64,000 nt of DNA from CAYUNA01 sp047629355 (GTDB lineage Bacteria; Bacteroidota; Bacteroidia; Chitinophagales; Saprospiraceae): positions 1 through 64,000 of the forward strand of contig JBLHWU010000001.1 of NCBI GenBank assembly GCA_047629355.1. Direction: 5' to 3'. The stretch's first letter is position 1; each line of letters begins with the position of its first letter. The translations under genes and the position numbers were made by a program. Shown piece by piece: positions 35,376-43,377 of this stretch. The notes under the pieces were generated by a model. The model was not told where the DNA came from and made no database searches. It saw nothing but the letters and a program-made list of their open reading frames with translations.

Positions 35376-35993
35376 TTAGTGTTTTTTCTCTTTCCCAAAA
35401 TTCCGCTCCCCCGCTACAATTTCCACTTCCAAATGATTCTCCTTCGGCGGAATCGGGCAGTTATAACCATCTGAATAATGACACCAAGGATTGTACGTTT
35501 TATTAAAATCGATTGTCATTTTTCCATCTACAATATCCGTTGTTTTGAAGTCGAGGTAGCGACCGCCACCGTAAGTCGTTTCGCTGTTTGTCCAATCCCG
35601 AAAAGGAAGGAAAAGATAGTCTTGAAAGCCCGGCATTTTCGCCAAACGCAGATTTTGATAGACTGCTAATTGGTGTTCCGTGCTGTCTATTTTAAACGTG
35701 AAAACACCGTATTTTTTGTAGGGCTTCAACATCCCGCTGTACGTTGCCATTTCAGACGGCTTAGCATCGGGCGTCAATGCAAAATTTGCTTCAATTGCGT
35801 AGGTCGAATCGGCTTCAAAAAAGCGGAGATATTTTAACTCTTTCTCTTTTAGTGGCGACCGTTCGTCTTTGATAAAATCTTGTTTGTAATGCTCGCGATG
35901 TTGCTCGATTTGATAGGCATAAGATAAGGTGTCTTGGGCGGATAATTGGTGTCCGAAGACGAAGATAAAAAGGAAGGTTGCTATGTTTTTCAT
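35376..35993 (-). CDS. DUF1684 family exported protein
   Basis: The 205-residue protein has a signal peptide (MKNIATFLFIFVFGHQLSAQ) and the DUF1684 pattern: HREHYKQDFIKDERSPL near the N-terminus, LKYLRFFEADSTYAI, LFLPFRDWTNSETTYGGGRYLD and the signature NKTYNPWCHYSDGYNCPIPPKEN near residues 165-187. The two conserved cysteines in that segment (C172 and C180, by count from the start) are present. Function of the family is unknown. It is the first gene of a two-gene unit with the BtuF-like protein. Confidence 0.88.
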   Translation of the reverse strand: MKNIATFLFIFVFGHQLSAQDTLSYAYQIEQHREHYKQDFIKDERSPLKEKELKYLRFFEADSTYAIEANFALTPDAKPSEMATYSGMLKPYKKYGVFTFKIDSTEHQLAVYQNLRLAKMPGFQDYLFLPFRDWTNSETTYGGGRYLDFKTTDIVDGKMTIDFNKTYNPWCHYSDGYNCPIPPKENHLEVEIVAGERNFGKEKKH

Positions 35994-36086
35994 AAATTAT
36001 TTTTCAAAGATTTTGCTGTATTCACAAAATACGACAAAATTTCTTTGAAAAATGGAGAGAATCAGCTTTTTTAACTTAGCAATAAA

Positions 36087-36117
36087 CCTACGAGGTGGCT
36101 TGAACCCACCACGTAGG
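36087..36117. repeat. Hairpin CCTACGaGGTGG / CCACCaCGTAGG
   Basis: A 31-base hairpin with a short loop, located between DUF1684 and a small exported protein. There is no T run, so I do not call it a terminator. Confidence 0.55.
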
Positions 36118-36154
36118 TAAGATTGATTGGTTCTGTTGTTCATTGTTTTGCTTC

Positions 36155-36290
36155 GACCTTAGAAATTTTGGCGTTAAGAAATTCTAATTGAAATAGCTAA
36201 AGAAAAACCATGTTTGAGTCCGACGTTAGGAGGGCGAATTTGGTTTTGATTGCTATTTCAATTAGGATTTTAGCCAAAATATCGCCAGTC
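36155..36290. repeat. Palindromic element with ATTGAAATAGC arms
   Basis: The arm TTCTAATTGAAATAGC (36181-36196) and the arm GCTATTTCAATTAGGATTTT (36253-36272) are inverted. They extend outward through AAATTTTGGCG / GCCAAAATATCG and inward through AAAACCA / TGGTTTT. The element occupies most of the 360 bases between two genes. Confidence 0.65.
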
Positions 36291-36353
36291 TTGATTTTTT
36301 TGCTTCTTTTTTCGTCAAAAAAAAAAGAAGAAGGAAAATTAAAATAGAACCAA

Positions 36354-36878
36354 TCACAACTTATCCGACCAATAAAATTTTTCATTTGTCCTTTTGATGG
36401 TGAACCTTTCACCTTTTGATATGCCAATCTCATTGACTTGAATTCCACCACCAATTTTTCCAGAAATTGATTCATAAAGTACCCAATTATTTATTCCTAA
36501 TAATTCCATTCTATCCTCATTTGCTGATTGAATAATAAACCTAAAACAAACGTTTTCTTCTATCTTTTTTCCAAGAAAATTAAGTGAATTAGGAAGTATC
36601 ATTCCTGTATTAGTTGAAATATCAATTGTTATGGTATCCCCATTTTGAAACCAACTACCTTCTCTGTATTTCCAGACCGGTAGTTCCTTGTTTGTATCAG
36701 ATATAACCACTTTGTTGTCTAAAAATTTAATCCAAAAACTAAAATCCATGCTAAATATTCCATCATTTTCTTTTTCAAATTCTCTTGATTCAAGTACCCA
36801 AATTCCATTTAAATCAACTTCCTGAACATCACATCGAAAAAATAGCAAAGTAATAAATAGTAAACAAGTCAATCTCAT
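36354..36878 (-). CDS. Small exported protein, paralogue of the gene at 38623-39147
   Basis: The 174-residue protein has a short export signal ending LLFITLLFFRCDVQ, possibly a lipoprotein. The body is beta-rich: LNGIWVLESREFE, FSFWIKFLDNKVVISDTNKE, REGSWFQNGDTITIDIST and a C-terminal ERFTIKRTNEKFYWSDK. This lipocalin-like pattern (GIW start, repeated strands) is shared along its whole length with the protein at 38623-39147, also 174 residues. The two flank the vWA-rhodanese gene on the same strand. Function unknown. Confidence 0.6.
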   Translation of the reverse strand: MRLTCLLFITLLFFRCDVQEVDLNGIWVLESREFEKENDGIFSMDFSFWIKFLDNKVVISDTNKELPVWKYREGSWFQNGDTITIDISTNTGMILPNSLNFLGKKIEENVCFRFIIQSANEDRMELLGINNWVLYESISGKIGGGIQVNEIGISKGERFTIKRTNEKFYWSDKL

Positions 36879-36893
36879 TTTCTAAAGTTTAGG

Positions 36894-36926
36894 TTTGCCG
36901 TCAGTCAAAAAACAACTGACGGCAAA
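36894..36926 (-). terminator. Hairpin after the vWA-rhodanese gene
   Basis: TTTGCCGTCAGT and ACTGACGGCAAA pair perfectly around a 9-base A-rich loop. It lies 10 bases past the vWA stop codon and may attenuate transcription into the next gene; a T run is weak. Confidence 0.6.
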
Positions 36927-36935
36927 TAGTTATTT

Positions 36936-38585
36936 TTAATTCTTCACCAACGTCCCCTCAAATTCCAACTCCTCACTATTGACCGGCACTAAATCCTTTA
37001 ACTCATACAAATCCTTATAACCATACCCATACAAATTAATAAATGTAGGAATATTCAAGGCCAACGGCTTGCTTTTCGCCGCAAAACTCATTGGGTCACC
37101 CAAAATATTATTATTGCAGTAAATCAAAATGCGCGTATCTTTAGAAGGGATAATTTTCGCCAATTTATCGGCGGTAAAATCAGAGAAATTTAAATGAATT
37201 GCTCCTTTTAAATGCTTGCCATCATAAGCATGTTTCGAGCGCGTATCTAAAATAATCGTGCCTCTCTCTTGCGCCATTTTTTGAAATTTAGCAACACTCA
37301 ACATCCGCTTTTTTCGATAATCTTCGACCTCTTTCGTCATTTGCGTAAAGCCTGGATAATCCACCAATGCGCTTGAATAAGTCGGCATACTTGTTATTTC
37401 TTCCATCACCAAACCTTTCCCTACCGCCTGATTCTGAATAGATTGCAGCATTGAATTTTCAAAATTAGCCCCCCCCGTCACTGGTGTATTTTGAGTTAAA
37501 AATTGCTTGCGTTGGCTGTTTAAATTTTGAATTTGTGCGTTTATTTGCGACCGTTCCGCTGTTTTTTCTTCAATCACCAAAACAATGGAATCCATATTTA
37601 AATTAAAAAATTCAGTTGGTAGATTTTCACTTTTTGTCAATACTTTTTTATCCTTTTTATACGCATCGACCAAGTCCCATTTTTCATTAGAATAACTTTT
37701 CGAGGATTTAAAAGCTGCCCGTTCGACGGTATTTGCTAAACTGTAAGACGAGGCATTGGCATCTTGTCGCTGCATGTTTTCCTTGCGTGTTTTGCCTTCA
37801 TTTCCATACGAAATATAGGTATCATTTAGTTCCTCATTCAATTTAGAAATCTCTTTATCATACGGCGATTCTACATAAATCGTCTGCGCATTGTGGTCGA
37901 TACTCGCGAACTCTCCGCCTGCCAACACTGCGCCACTTTGCCACTGCAAAGCAATGCCTTGTTCCTGTGGTCCACAGAAAATTGTGTTGATTAAAATGTC
38001 TCGCTGTTTCGCTATTTTCACTACTTCTCGGTAATTGACAGGACCTTGCGCGAAAGATTCATTACCTGCAATATATATCATCCGCAAGCTATTTTCGCTA
38101 TTGTTCCACTGCAATTCATTGAGGGATTTTTGCATCACCAAACCGCAATATTCTTGGCTACCACCAGTGCTCAAGGAAAATAATTCCTCCGATATTTTGT
38201 CCATATCTCTAGTAAAACTAGCAACTTGACGAATCCAATTGTTCGCCCCGTAATTATTCGAGCCAAACTCATACAGCGCAATTTCCACTGGTGGCGTTTC
38301 TCCGTTTCGCTTCAAAGTAGATAGCTCGTTGACGATTTTCCAAAGCTGCGATTTGGTTTGTTCGATTAAGCCGTTCATTGAGCCTGATGTGTCGAGGAGG
38401 AGCGCGAGTTGGATGACATTTTCGTTGCTATCGCCTGTGTTGGTTTCAGCGGTTGTCGTTGGTTCGGGGTTAGGTTCTGAAAACCAGTTTTTGATAAAAT
38501 TACTGGCTTTGATTTGGACGGTCATTCCGATGATAAATAAGGAAATGAGAGTGAATGCTCCGATTAATACTTTTGTATTTTTCAT
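36936..38585 (-). CDS. vWA-domain protein fused to a C-terminal rhodanese domain
   Basis: The 549-residue protein has an N-terminal membrane anchor (about 7-25), then a von Willebrand A domain (about 57-250) with an intact MIDAS start DTSGSMNG (Asp65 to Ser69) that binds a metal and a partner. A long helical region (about 270-440) includes a coiled-coil part (EKTAERSQINAQIQNLNSQRKQ). A rhodanese domain (about 445-545) follows with IILDTRSKHAYDGKHLKGAIHLN and the active-site cysteine at about residue 490 (IYCNNN). Rhodaneses carry sulfur or reduce/relay thiols; the fused vWA implies a surface or periplasmic scaffold. It lies between two paralogous small exported proteins with gaps of 37 and 57 bases. 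Confidence 0.82.
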   Translation of the reverse strand: MKNTKVLIGAFTLISLFIIGMTVQIKASNFIKNWFSEPNPEPTTTAETNTGDSNENVIQLALLLDTSGSMNGLIEQTKSQLWKIVNELSTLKRNGETPPVEIALYEFGSNNYGANNWIRQVASFTRDMDKISEELFSLSTGGSQEYCGLVMQKSLNELQWNNSENSLRMIYIAGNESFAQGPVNYREVVKIAKQRDILINTIFCGPQEQGIALQWQSGAVLAGGEFASIDHNAQTIYVESPYDKEISKLNEELNDTYISYGNEGKTRKENMQRQDANASSYSLANTVERAAFKSSKSYSNEKWDLVDAYKKDKKVLTKSENLPTEFFNLNMDSIVLVIEEKTAERSQINAQIQNLNSQRKQFLTQNTPVTGGANFENSMLQSIQNQAVGKGLVMEEITSMPTYSSALVDYPGFTQMTKEVEDYRKKRMLSVAKFQKMAQERGTIILDTRSKHAYDGKHLKGAIHLNFSDFTADKLAKIIPSKDTRILIYCNNNILGDPMSFAAKSKPLALNIPTFINLYGYGYKDLYELKDLVPVNSEELEFEGTLVKN

Positions 38586-38622
38586 AAAAAAAGATATTTT
38601 TGATTTAGGTAAACAAGTTGAA

Positions 38623-39147
38623 TTAATATTTATTTTTATCGCTCCATTGAAATTTTTCTGCTGTTTTTTTCATTGTAAAACATTCATATTCTTCAATTCC
38701 AATCTTAGGATTAACCATAAAATTTACTCTATTTTCTGGATATTTTATTCTGCTTCCGATAAACCTATCTAAGGGTAATAATTCAATATTTGAATCTGAT
38801 ATTGCGTTAATTATGAATCTAATGTCTTTTATCTTATTTGTCTTTTTATGAGACATCATACTTGAGTGAGGTTGGACATTTTCATTTTCAAAAATCTTAA
38901 TAAAAATTGTATCTGAACTTTGATGCCATTTACCTATATCGCAAGACCATATTTGCGAAAACTTATTATTAGAATTTGAAATAATTATTCTTTCATCTGA
39001 AAATTTCACCCAGAAAGAATGATTAGAATACATATAAGCTCCTCTTATTTTTTCTCCTTTAAGTTCCCAAACTCCATTTATTCTACTTTGAGAAAAATTG
39101 GTCGTTGAAAAAATAGCTATCAATGAAATTGTTAAGATGATTTTCAT
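38623..39147 (-). CDS. Small exported protein, paralogue of the gene at 36354-36878
   Basis: From the ATG at 39147 (MKIILTISLIAIFSTTNFSQ, a signal peptide) the protein has 174 residues. It matches its paralogue in order: INGVWELKGEKI, HSFWVKFSDERIIISNSNN, DIGKWHQSSDTIFIKI and ECFTMKKTAEKFQWSDK. Unlike the paralogue it has no cysteine at the signal end, so one may be lipid-anchored and the other soluble. It is the first gene of the three-gene unit. I do not recognise a named family. Confidence 0.6.
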   Translation of the reverse strand: MKIILTISLIAIFSTTNFSQSRINGVWELKGEKIRGAYMYSNHSFWVKFSDERIIISNSNNKFSQIWSCDIGKWHQSSDTIFIKIFENENVQPHSSMMSHKKTNKIKDIRFIINAISDSNIELLPLDRFIGSRIKYPENRVNFMVNPKIGIEEYECFTMKKTAEKFQWSDKNKY

Positions 39148-39309
39148 TTCCAGTTTTTTTTGAATTGTTTCAGCAAATCTCGACTTAAAAAACAGTAAAA
39201 AAAATACAGTCTTTGGGAAGGTAACGGCTCGCTTCGTCAATGCACCATTTGGCTTTGTAAAGGTGTCTTTTTTAGCATTTTCTAAAAAAAGAGAGTTGGA
39301 AAAGAGTTG

Positions 39310-39317
39310 TATCTTTG
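39310..39317 (+). promoter_or_regulatory. -7 element before the histidine kinase, split off by repeats
   Basis: TATCTTTG, an exact TAnnTTTG, lies 222 bases before the kinase start. Two repeat modules (39321-39375 and 39411-39485) lie between it and the gene, so repeats may have lengthened the leader. No correctly spaced -33 is seen. Confidence 0.35.
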
Positions 39318-39320
39318 TGT

Positions 39321-39375
39321 TGTAGCGGCGACTTTAGTCACCAAGCTGCTGCTTCAGGATAAGACGGCTTGGCGA
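39321..39375. repeat. Dispersed repeat (TGTAGCGGCGACTTTAGTC), partial copy
   Basis: TGTAGCGGCGACTTTAGTCA with CCAAGCTG matches the complete hairpin copy at 63187-63258 on the left arm; its right arm is cut short at CTTGGCGA. Confidence 0.7.
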
Positions 39376-39410
39376 ATAATTGGAATCAATTAAATAATTC
39401 CAGTGTTTCA

Positions 39411-39485
39411 GCCACAGAGTGGCAGCTCTCTTGGTAATAATGTTTATTACTTTTATAAAGTCGCAGCGCGACGGCACTCTGTAGC
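39411..39485. repeat. Dispersed repeat module shared with 6052-6125
   Basis: The blocks CACAG-GTG, CTCTTGGTAATA and GCAGCGCGACGGCACTCT occur in the same order and spacing as in the module at 6052-6125 inside the palindromic element. Position: directly upstream of the histidine kinase gene. Confidence 0.75.
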
Positions 39486-39538
39486 TAGATTCCTGAATAT
39501 CAATTAGTCCCCCACTACATCACCTAATTTCAAAAAAA

Positions 39539-41443
39539 ATGGTCAGCAAAAGAATCAAGATTGCTTTCTTTCTACTCCTCTGCTTCTGGCAAATAAACGC
39601 CCAAAGCAAGGGTAAATTCAATTCCCGTCAACTTTCTCCGATTGAACAAAGACTAGCGGAAGCCAAAGACCTAAAATCTATCAATCCAACCAAAGCTATC
39701 GAAATTTTAGAAGGCGTTTTTGGGCAAGCGAGGCGTAAAAAAAATCCTGCGCTGGAATCGGAAGCCTATTTTTTATTGGGAGGAATTTATGAAGAAATTG
39801 GTCAAAAAGAATTGGCTTTGCAGCGATATGAGAATGCGTATCGGTTGGTGAAGGATAGCAACGATAAGGCAGTTTTGACTACTCGATTATTGGCTTTAGG
39901 AAATATTACTTATGATTTAAAAAACTATTCAAATTCGGCAATTTATTTTCAAAAATGTGTCGATTATAAAATGGGCGATGCGGTTGAAATTCGCTGTCAG
40001 GAAGGTTTGGCAGATGTCGCGATTGTGCAGAGAAAATTTGAGGAAGGTTATTTATTAAATCAGCAAATTGAACAAACGCCGCAGTTCCAATCGGATAGCT
40101 TAGTACAGTCAAAAGTGATGGCGCGAAATGCGGAAATTTATGCCAATCAAAACCAGCAAACGAAGGCAAATGATAGCTATTTAAATTCGATTCAAAACTT
40201 GCCGCAGCAGCAGATTTCTGAAAAAGATTATGAGACATTTAAAAAGGCAAAAAATACCGTCAACTCTTACAATGTCTCCCCAAATGAGCGCATTAGCCTG
40301 AACATTAATACTTTAGAAAAAGCACCTTTACAAGCTATTCCAATAAATTCGGTTTTGGAAGAACGGTTGGCCATTGCAGATTTGTACATTGATTTGGACA
40401 ATTTGGTGCAAGCGGGGAAATATTTAGCGGAAGCAAAAGAAGCAATTGATGAAGACGTAAGTTTAGAAAAAAAGGCGGAAATTTTCAAGAAATCTTCGGA
40501 GTTGAATTTCAAAAAAGGTGCGTATGAAATGGCGCAAGCCGACTACCAAAAATATACGCTAGAAAAGGATAAAATTATTACAGAAAAAGAGGAAGAATTG
40601 AATCAATTAATCGCGATTTTACAAGGACAAGGCAAGATTGATTTGATTGAAAAGGATGTGGCTTATGAAGAAAAGGAAGCCAGCTACTTAGAGACTCAAC
40701 TGTTTACCCAACGTATAATTATTGGTTTGTTAAGTTTATTATTGCTAGCAGCTTTAGTGGCATTTTATCTTATTTTTAAAAATATAAAAGCACGGCGAAA
40801 AGCGAATCAATTGCTCCTTTTAAAATCTTTGCGCACGCAGATGAATCCGCACTTTATTTTCAATGCCTTGAATTCTGTCAATAATTTTATTTCAAAAAAT
40901 GATGAAAAATCAGCGAATAAATTCTTGACGGATTTTTCAAAATTAATGCGCCTCGTTTTGAATCATTCGCAAAAAGATTTTATTGCGTTGGAGGAAGAAT
41001 TGAACTTGATTGAGTTGTATTTAAAATTAGAACATCTGCGCTTTCGAGATAAATTTGATTTTAATTTTGAAAAAGACACTGCCCTATCAACGATTGATTT
41101 ACAAATTCCGCCGATGCTAATTCAGCCATTTATTGAAAATGCGATTTGGCACGGACTGCGGTATAAAACGGAGAAAGGACACCTAAATGTCAGCATTCAA
41201 AAAGAAGACAGCACCATTTTAGTCGAAATAAAAGACAACGGTATCGGTCGTCAAAAATCACAGGCACTCAAAACTACCAACCAAAAAAACTACCAAAGCG
41301 AAGGAATGAGAAACGTCGGAAAACGGCTCGAACTCATCAACGAAATTTACGGTAAAAACTACCAAATCAATGTCGCTGATGCAGATAAAATCGCCACAGA
41401 CCCTGGTACAATCGTCCAACTAAAAATCCCCATAGAAGCATGA
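39539..41443 (+). CDS. LytS-type sensor histidine kinase with TPR sensor region
   Basis: The 634-residue protein has a signal peptide (FFLLLCFWQINAQS) and a periplasmic helical TPR region (about 50-380, for example AYFLLGGIYEEIGQKELALQRYENAY). One membrane helix follows (about 397-417), then a cytoplasmic LytS-family kinase with the phospho-acceptor His438 in QMNPHFIFNALNS, the N-box IENAIWHGLRY and the ATP-binding IKDNGIGR. It pairs with the LytTR response regulator that overlaps its end by 4 bases. The signal sensed is unknown; TPRs suggest protein or peptide binding. Upstream repeats lie in its leader. Confidence 0.92.
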   Translation: MVSKRIKIAFFLLLCFWQINAQSKGKFNSRQLSPIEQRLAEAKDLKSINPTKAIEILEGVFGQARRKKNPALESEAYFLLGGIYEEIGQKELALQRYENAYRLVKDSNDKAVLTTRLLALGNITYDLKNYSNSAIYFQKCVDYKMGDAVEIRCQEGLADVAIVQRKFEEGYLLNQQIEQTPQFQSDSLVQSKVMARNAEIYANQNQQTKANDSYLNSIQNLPQQQISEKDYETFKKAKNTVNSYNVSPNERISLNINTLEKAPLQAIPINSVLEERLAIADLYIDLDNLVQAGKYLAEAKEAIDEDVSLEKKAEIFKKSSELNFKKGAYEMAQADYQKYTLEKDKIITEKEEELNQLIAILQGQGKIDLIEKDVAYEEKEASYLETQLFTQRIIIGLLSLLLLAALVAFYLIFKNIKARRKANQLLLLKSLRTQMNPHFIFNALNSVNNFISKNDEKSANKFLTDFSKLMRLVLNHSQKDFIALEEELNLIELYLKLEHLRFRDKFDFNFEKDTALSTIDLQIPPMLIQPFIENAIWHGLRYKTEKGHLNVSIQKEDSTILVEIKDNGIGRQKSQALKTTNQKNYQSEGMRNVGKRLELINEIYGKNYQINVADADKIATDPGTIVQLKIPIEA

Positions 41444-42189
41444 AAAGCTTAACTACCATCATCATCGACGACGAGCAAGACAGCCGCGAAACCCTGCGCA
41501 ATTATGTCGGTAAATACTGCCAAAATGTGCGAATTCTTGCGGAATGCACCAATATTTTGGAAGCGCAAAAAGCCATTCCGATTCATCAGCCTGACTTTCT
41601 TTTTTTGGATATTGAAATGCCGTATGGAAATGCTTTTGACTTGTTGGATGGCTTGGAGGAAATTGATTTTGAAATTATTTTTGTCACTGCATTTAGCCAA
41701 TATGCGGTACAAGCATTTAACCTGAGTGCAGCACATTATTTGCAAAAACCTGTTGACATTGATGAATTAATCGAAGCAGTTGGTAAAGTAAACACACGGT
41801 TGGAGACGGTTGACCAAATCAATCATTCTAAAATTTTATTGGAGAATTTATCGGCACTGAACACGCAGCATCAGAAGGTCGTTCTGCCATTATTGGATGG
41901 GTTTTTAGTCGTCAAATTGCAGGAGATTTTGTATTGCGAAGCACAGGATAATTTCACTTGTTTTTATATGACGGATGGGCAAAAGCATCTGATTTGTCGC
42001 AAACTTAAATTTTATGAAAACACGTTTTCACAACATGGATTTTGCCGAGTGCATCGGTCGTTTATGATAAATTTAGAATTTGTTAAACGGTATGTTAAGG
42101 GGAAAGGAGGGACGGTTATTTTGGAAAATAGGAAGGAAATTCCTGTGGCGAATGCGCGGAAGGCGGCATTTTTAGAGCAAATTGGTTAA
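41440..42189 (+). CDS. LytTR response regulator
   Basis: The 249-residue protein has a receiver domain (1-120) with the acidic pocket Asp10/Asp11, the phospho-acceptor Asp57 in FLFLDIEMP, Thr at VTAFS and Lys in LQKPVD. A LytTR DNA-binding domain follows (about 145-247) with EILYCEAQDNFTCFY and FCRVHRSFMINLEFVKRY. Its ATG overlaps the kinase stop (ATGA), showing a translationally coupled two-component pair. It is expected to activate genes with paired LytTR sites; targets are unknown. A terminator follows. Confidence 0.94.
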   Translation: MKSLTTIIIDDEQDSRETLRNYVGKYCQNVRILAECTNILEAQKAIPIHQPDFLFLDIEMPYGNAFDLLDGLEEIDFEIIFVTAFSQYAVQAFNLSAAHYLQKPVDIDELIEAVGKVNTRLETVDQINHSKILLENLSALNTQHQKVVLPLLDGFLVVKLQEILYCEAQDNFTCFYMTDGQKHLICRKLKFYENTFSQHGFCRVHRSFMINLEFVKRYVKGKGGTVILENRKEIPVANARKAAFLEQIG

Positions 42190-42198
42190 AATTTAGAC

Positions 42199-42232
42199 GC
42201 ACGACATCAGGCAAATAGGCCTTATATCGTGC
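42199..42232 (+). terminator. Terminator after the LytS/LytTR pair
   Basis: GCACGACATCAGGC and GCCTTATATCGTGC pair around a 6-base loop with a few mismatches. It sits between two convergent genes and could serve both. Confidence 0.6.
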
Positions 42233-42251
42233 GCCAATTCTTTATTATTTT

Positions 42252-43325
42252 CTAATTCCCCAACCGCCCCTCTATTTTCTGCAAAAACGAATAGATATGA
42301 TTATACCAATCCGAAAACCCTTCGCGCAGCCAAATAGTTTGCATATATTTTCTTTGAAAAACAGCGCGCTGCGTCAATAACGTTTTCGACGTTGCGTCAT
42401 CTGTTACAATTGGAATCGCTTGTAGCTCAAAATTTTTATAAAAAATTTGGATATTCTGGCTAATCGTCGCAACTACTTTTGCTCGTTGTTGCTCCGTTAA
42501 ATCTTTTGATACGATGTAGTATGAACGGTTTTCAAGGAAGCTAAAATTCACTCCTAAAGGCGCACGGTTTGCTATCACACACGCGATAATTTTACCCGTT
42601 TTAGCATCTGTTATTTTCAAAATTCGGCGAAGGCGAGTCATGCTATATTGCCGAAAAATTGCGCCCAAAGCATAAAATTGTAAATCCGCTTGGTCTAACT
42701 CTTCGCCTCTCACGAAAACCATTCCGTACTCTTCCTTCACAAAATCAATCAAAGCAGCATCAACTCCTAAAATTTCTTCAACCGCAAGCCCTTTTTGGGA
42801 TACTTTTTCAATATTCCCTAATGGTAAATGCAGGTATTTAAACATTAGTAAAGAAGCTTTCTCTTCGCCCAATTTATTATACATCGAAGCAAAAATTCGA
42901 TAGGCATATCGGTTGGTTGGTCGAAACCAATTTTGGCAACTTTGTATCTGATTTTTACTAAAATAAAACTCTGCCCGATCTTGCGCAGCCATCATTACTT
43001 TCAGGGAAAGCATAGGATTTCCAGTCGAAACTAAATGTTGTGAAAACAAACTGTAATTGCCTTGCTTCCATGCGGTAATAGACGCAAAACCTTTTTTAAG
43101 TAACTGATTTTCAGCTGTTATCGTCCACAAAAGTTCTTCTTTGCTTTTAAGCAATTTGTTCCAATTCGCATTTATTTTCGCATAATGCGGCATTAGCAGT
43201 TTCTTCTTTTCAGGATATAAGAAACCGATATCTTCGTATTTTTTAAAAAGTCCTTTAGCTGTTTCCCCATTCAATTGAATGGGAAAAACTTTAGCCCGTT
43301 GTTGCCTATCTAGTATAGTATTCAT
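42252..43325 (-). CDS. Unrecognised cytoplasmic protein
   Basis: The 357-residue protein has no signal peptide or membrane segment and I cannot assign a family. Visible features are an N-terminal EDIGFLYPEKKKLLMPHYAKI, a middle part NRYAYRIFASMYNKLGEEKASLLMFKYLH, and a beta-rich C-terminal half (RILKITDAKTGKIIACVIAN, LENRSYYIVSKDL) ending in aromatic-rich WLREGFSDWYNHIYSFL. The alternation of strands and helices in the C-terminal half could fit an acyltransferase-like (GNAT) fold, but this is weak. It lies 52 bases downstream of the epimerase-like gene on the same strand and probably belongs to the same transcript. Confidence 0.5.
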   Translation of the reverse strand: MNTILDRQQRAKVFPIQLNGETAKGLFKKYEDIGFLYPEKKKLLMPHYAKINANWNKLLKSKEELLWTITAENQLLKKGFASITAWKQGNYSLFSQHLVSTGNPMLSLKVMMAAQDRAEFYFSKNQIQSCQNWFRPTNRYAYRIFASMYNKLGEEKASLLMFKYLHLPLGNIEKVSQKGLAVEEILGVDAALIDFVKEEYGMVFVRGEELDQADLQFYALGAIFRQYSMTRLRRILKITDAKTGKIIACVIANRAPLGVNFSFLENRSYYIVSKDLTEQQRAKVVATISQNIQIFYKNFELQAIPIVTDDATSKTLLTQRAVFQRKYMQTIWLREGFSDWYNHIYSFLQKIEGRLGN

Positions 43326-43377
43326 TTTGTTCGTAGTATTTTTTTGTGATAAAAAAGAAAGTATTGACCTCTAAATA

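Noticed and set aside
36197..36475. A 92-codon minus-strand frame
   Set aside because: The first half is out-of-frame antisense-like reading of the small exported protein gene and the rest is the palindromic element 36155-36290.
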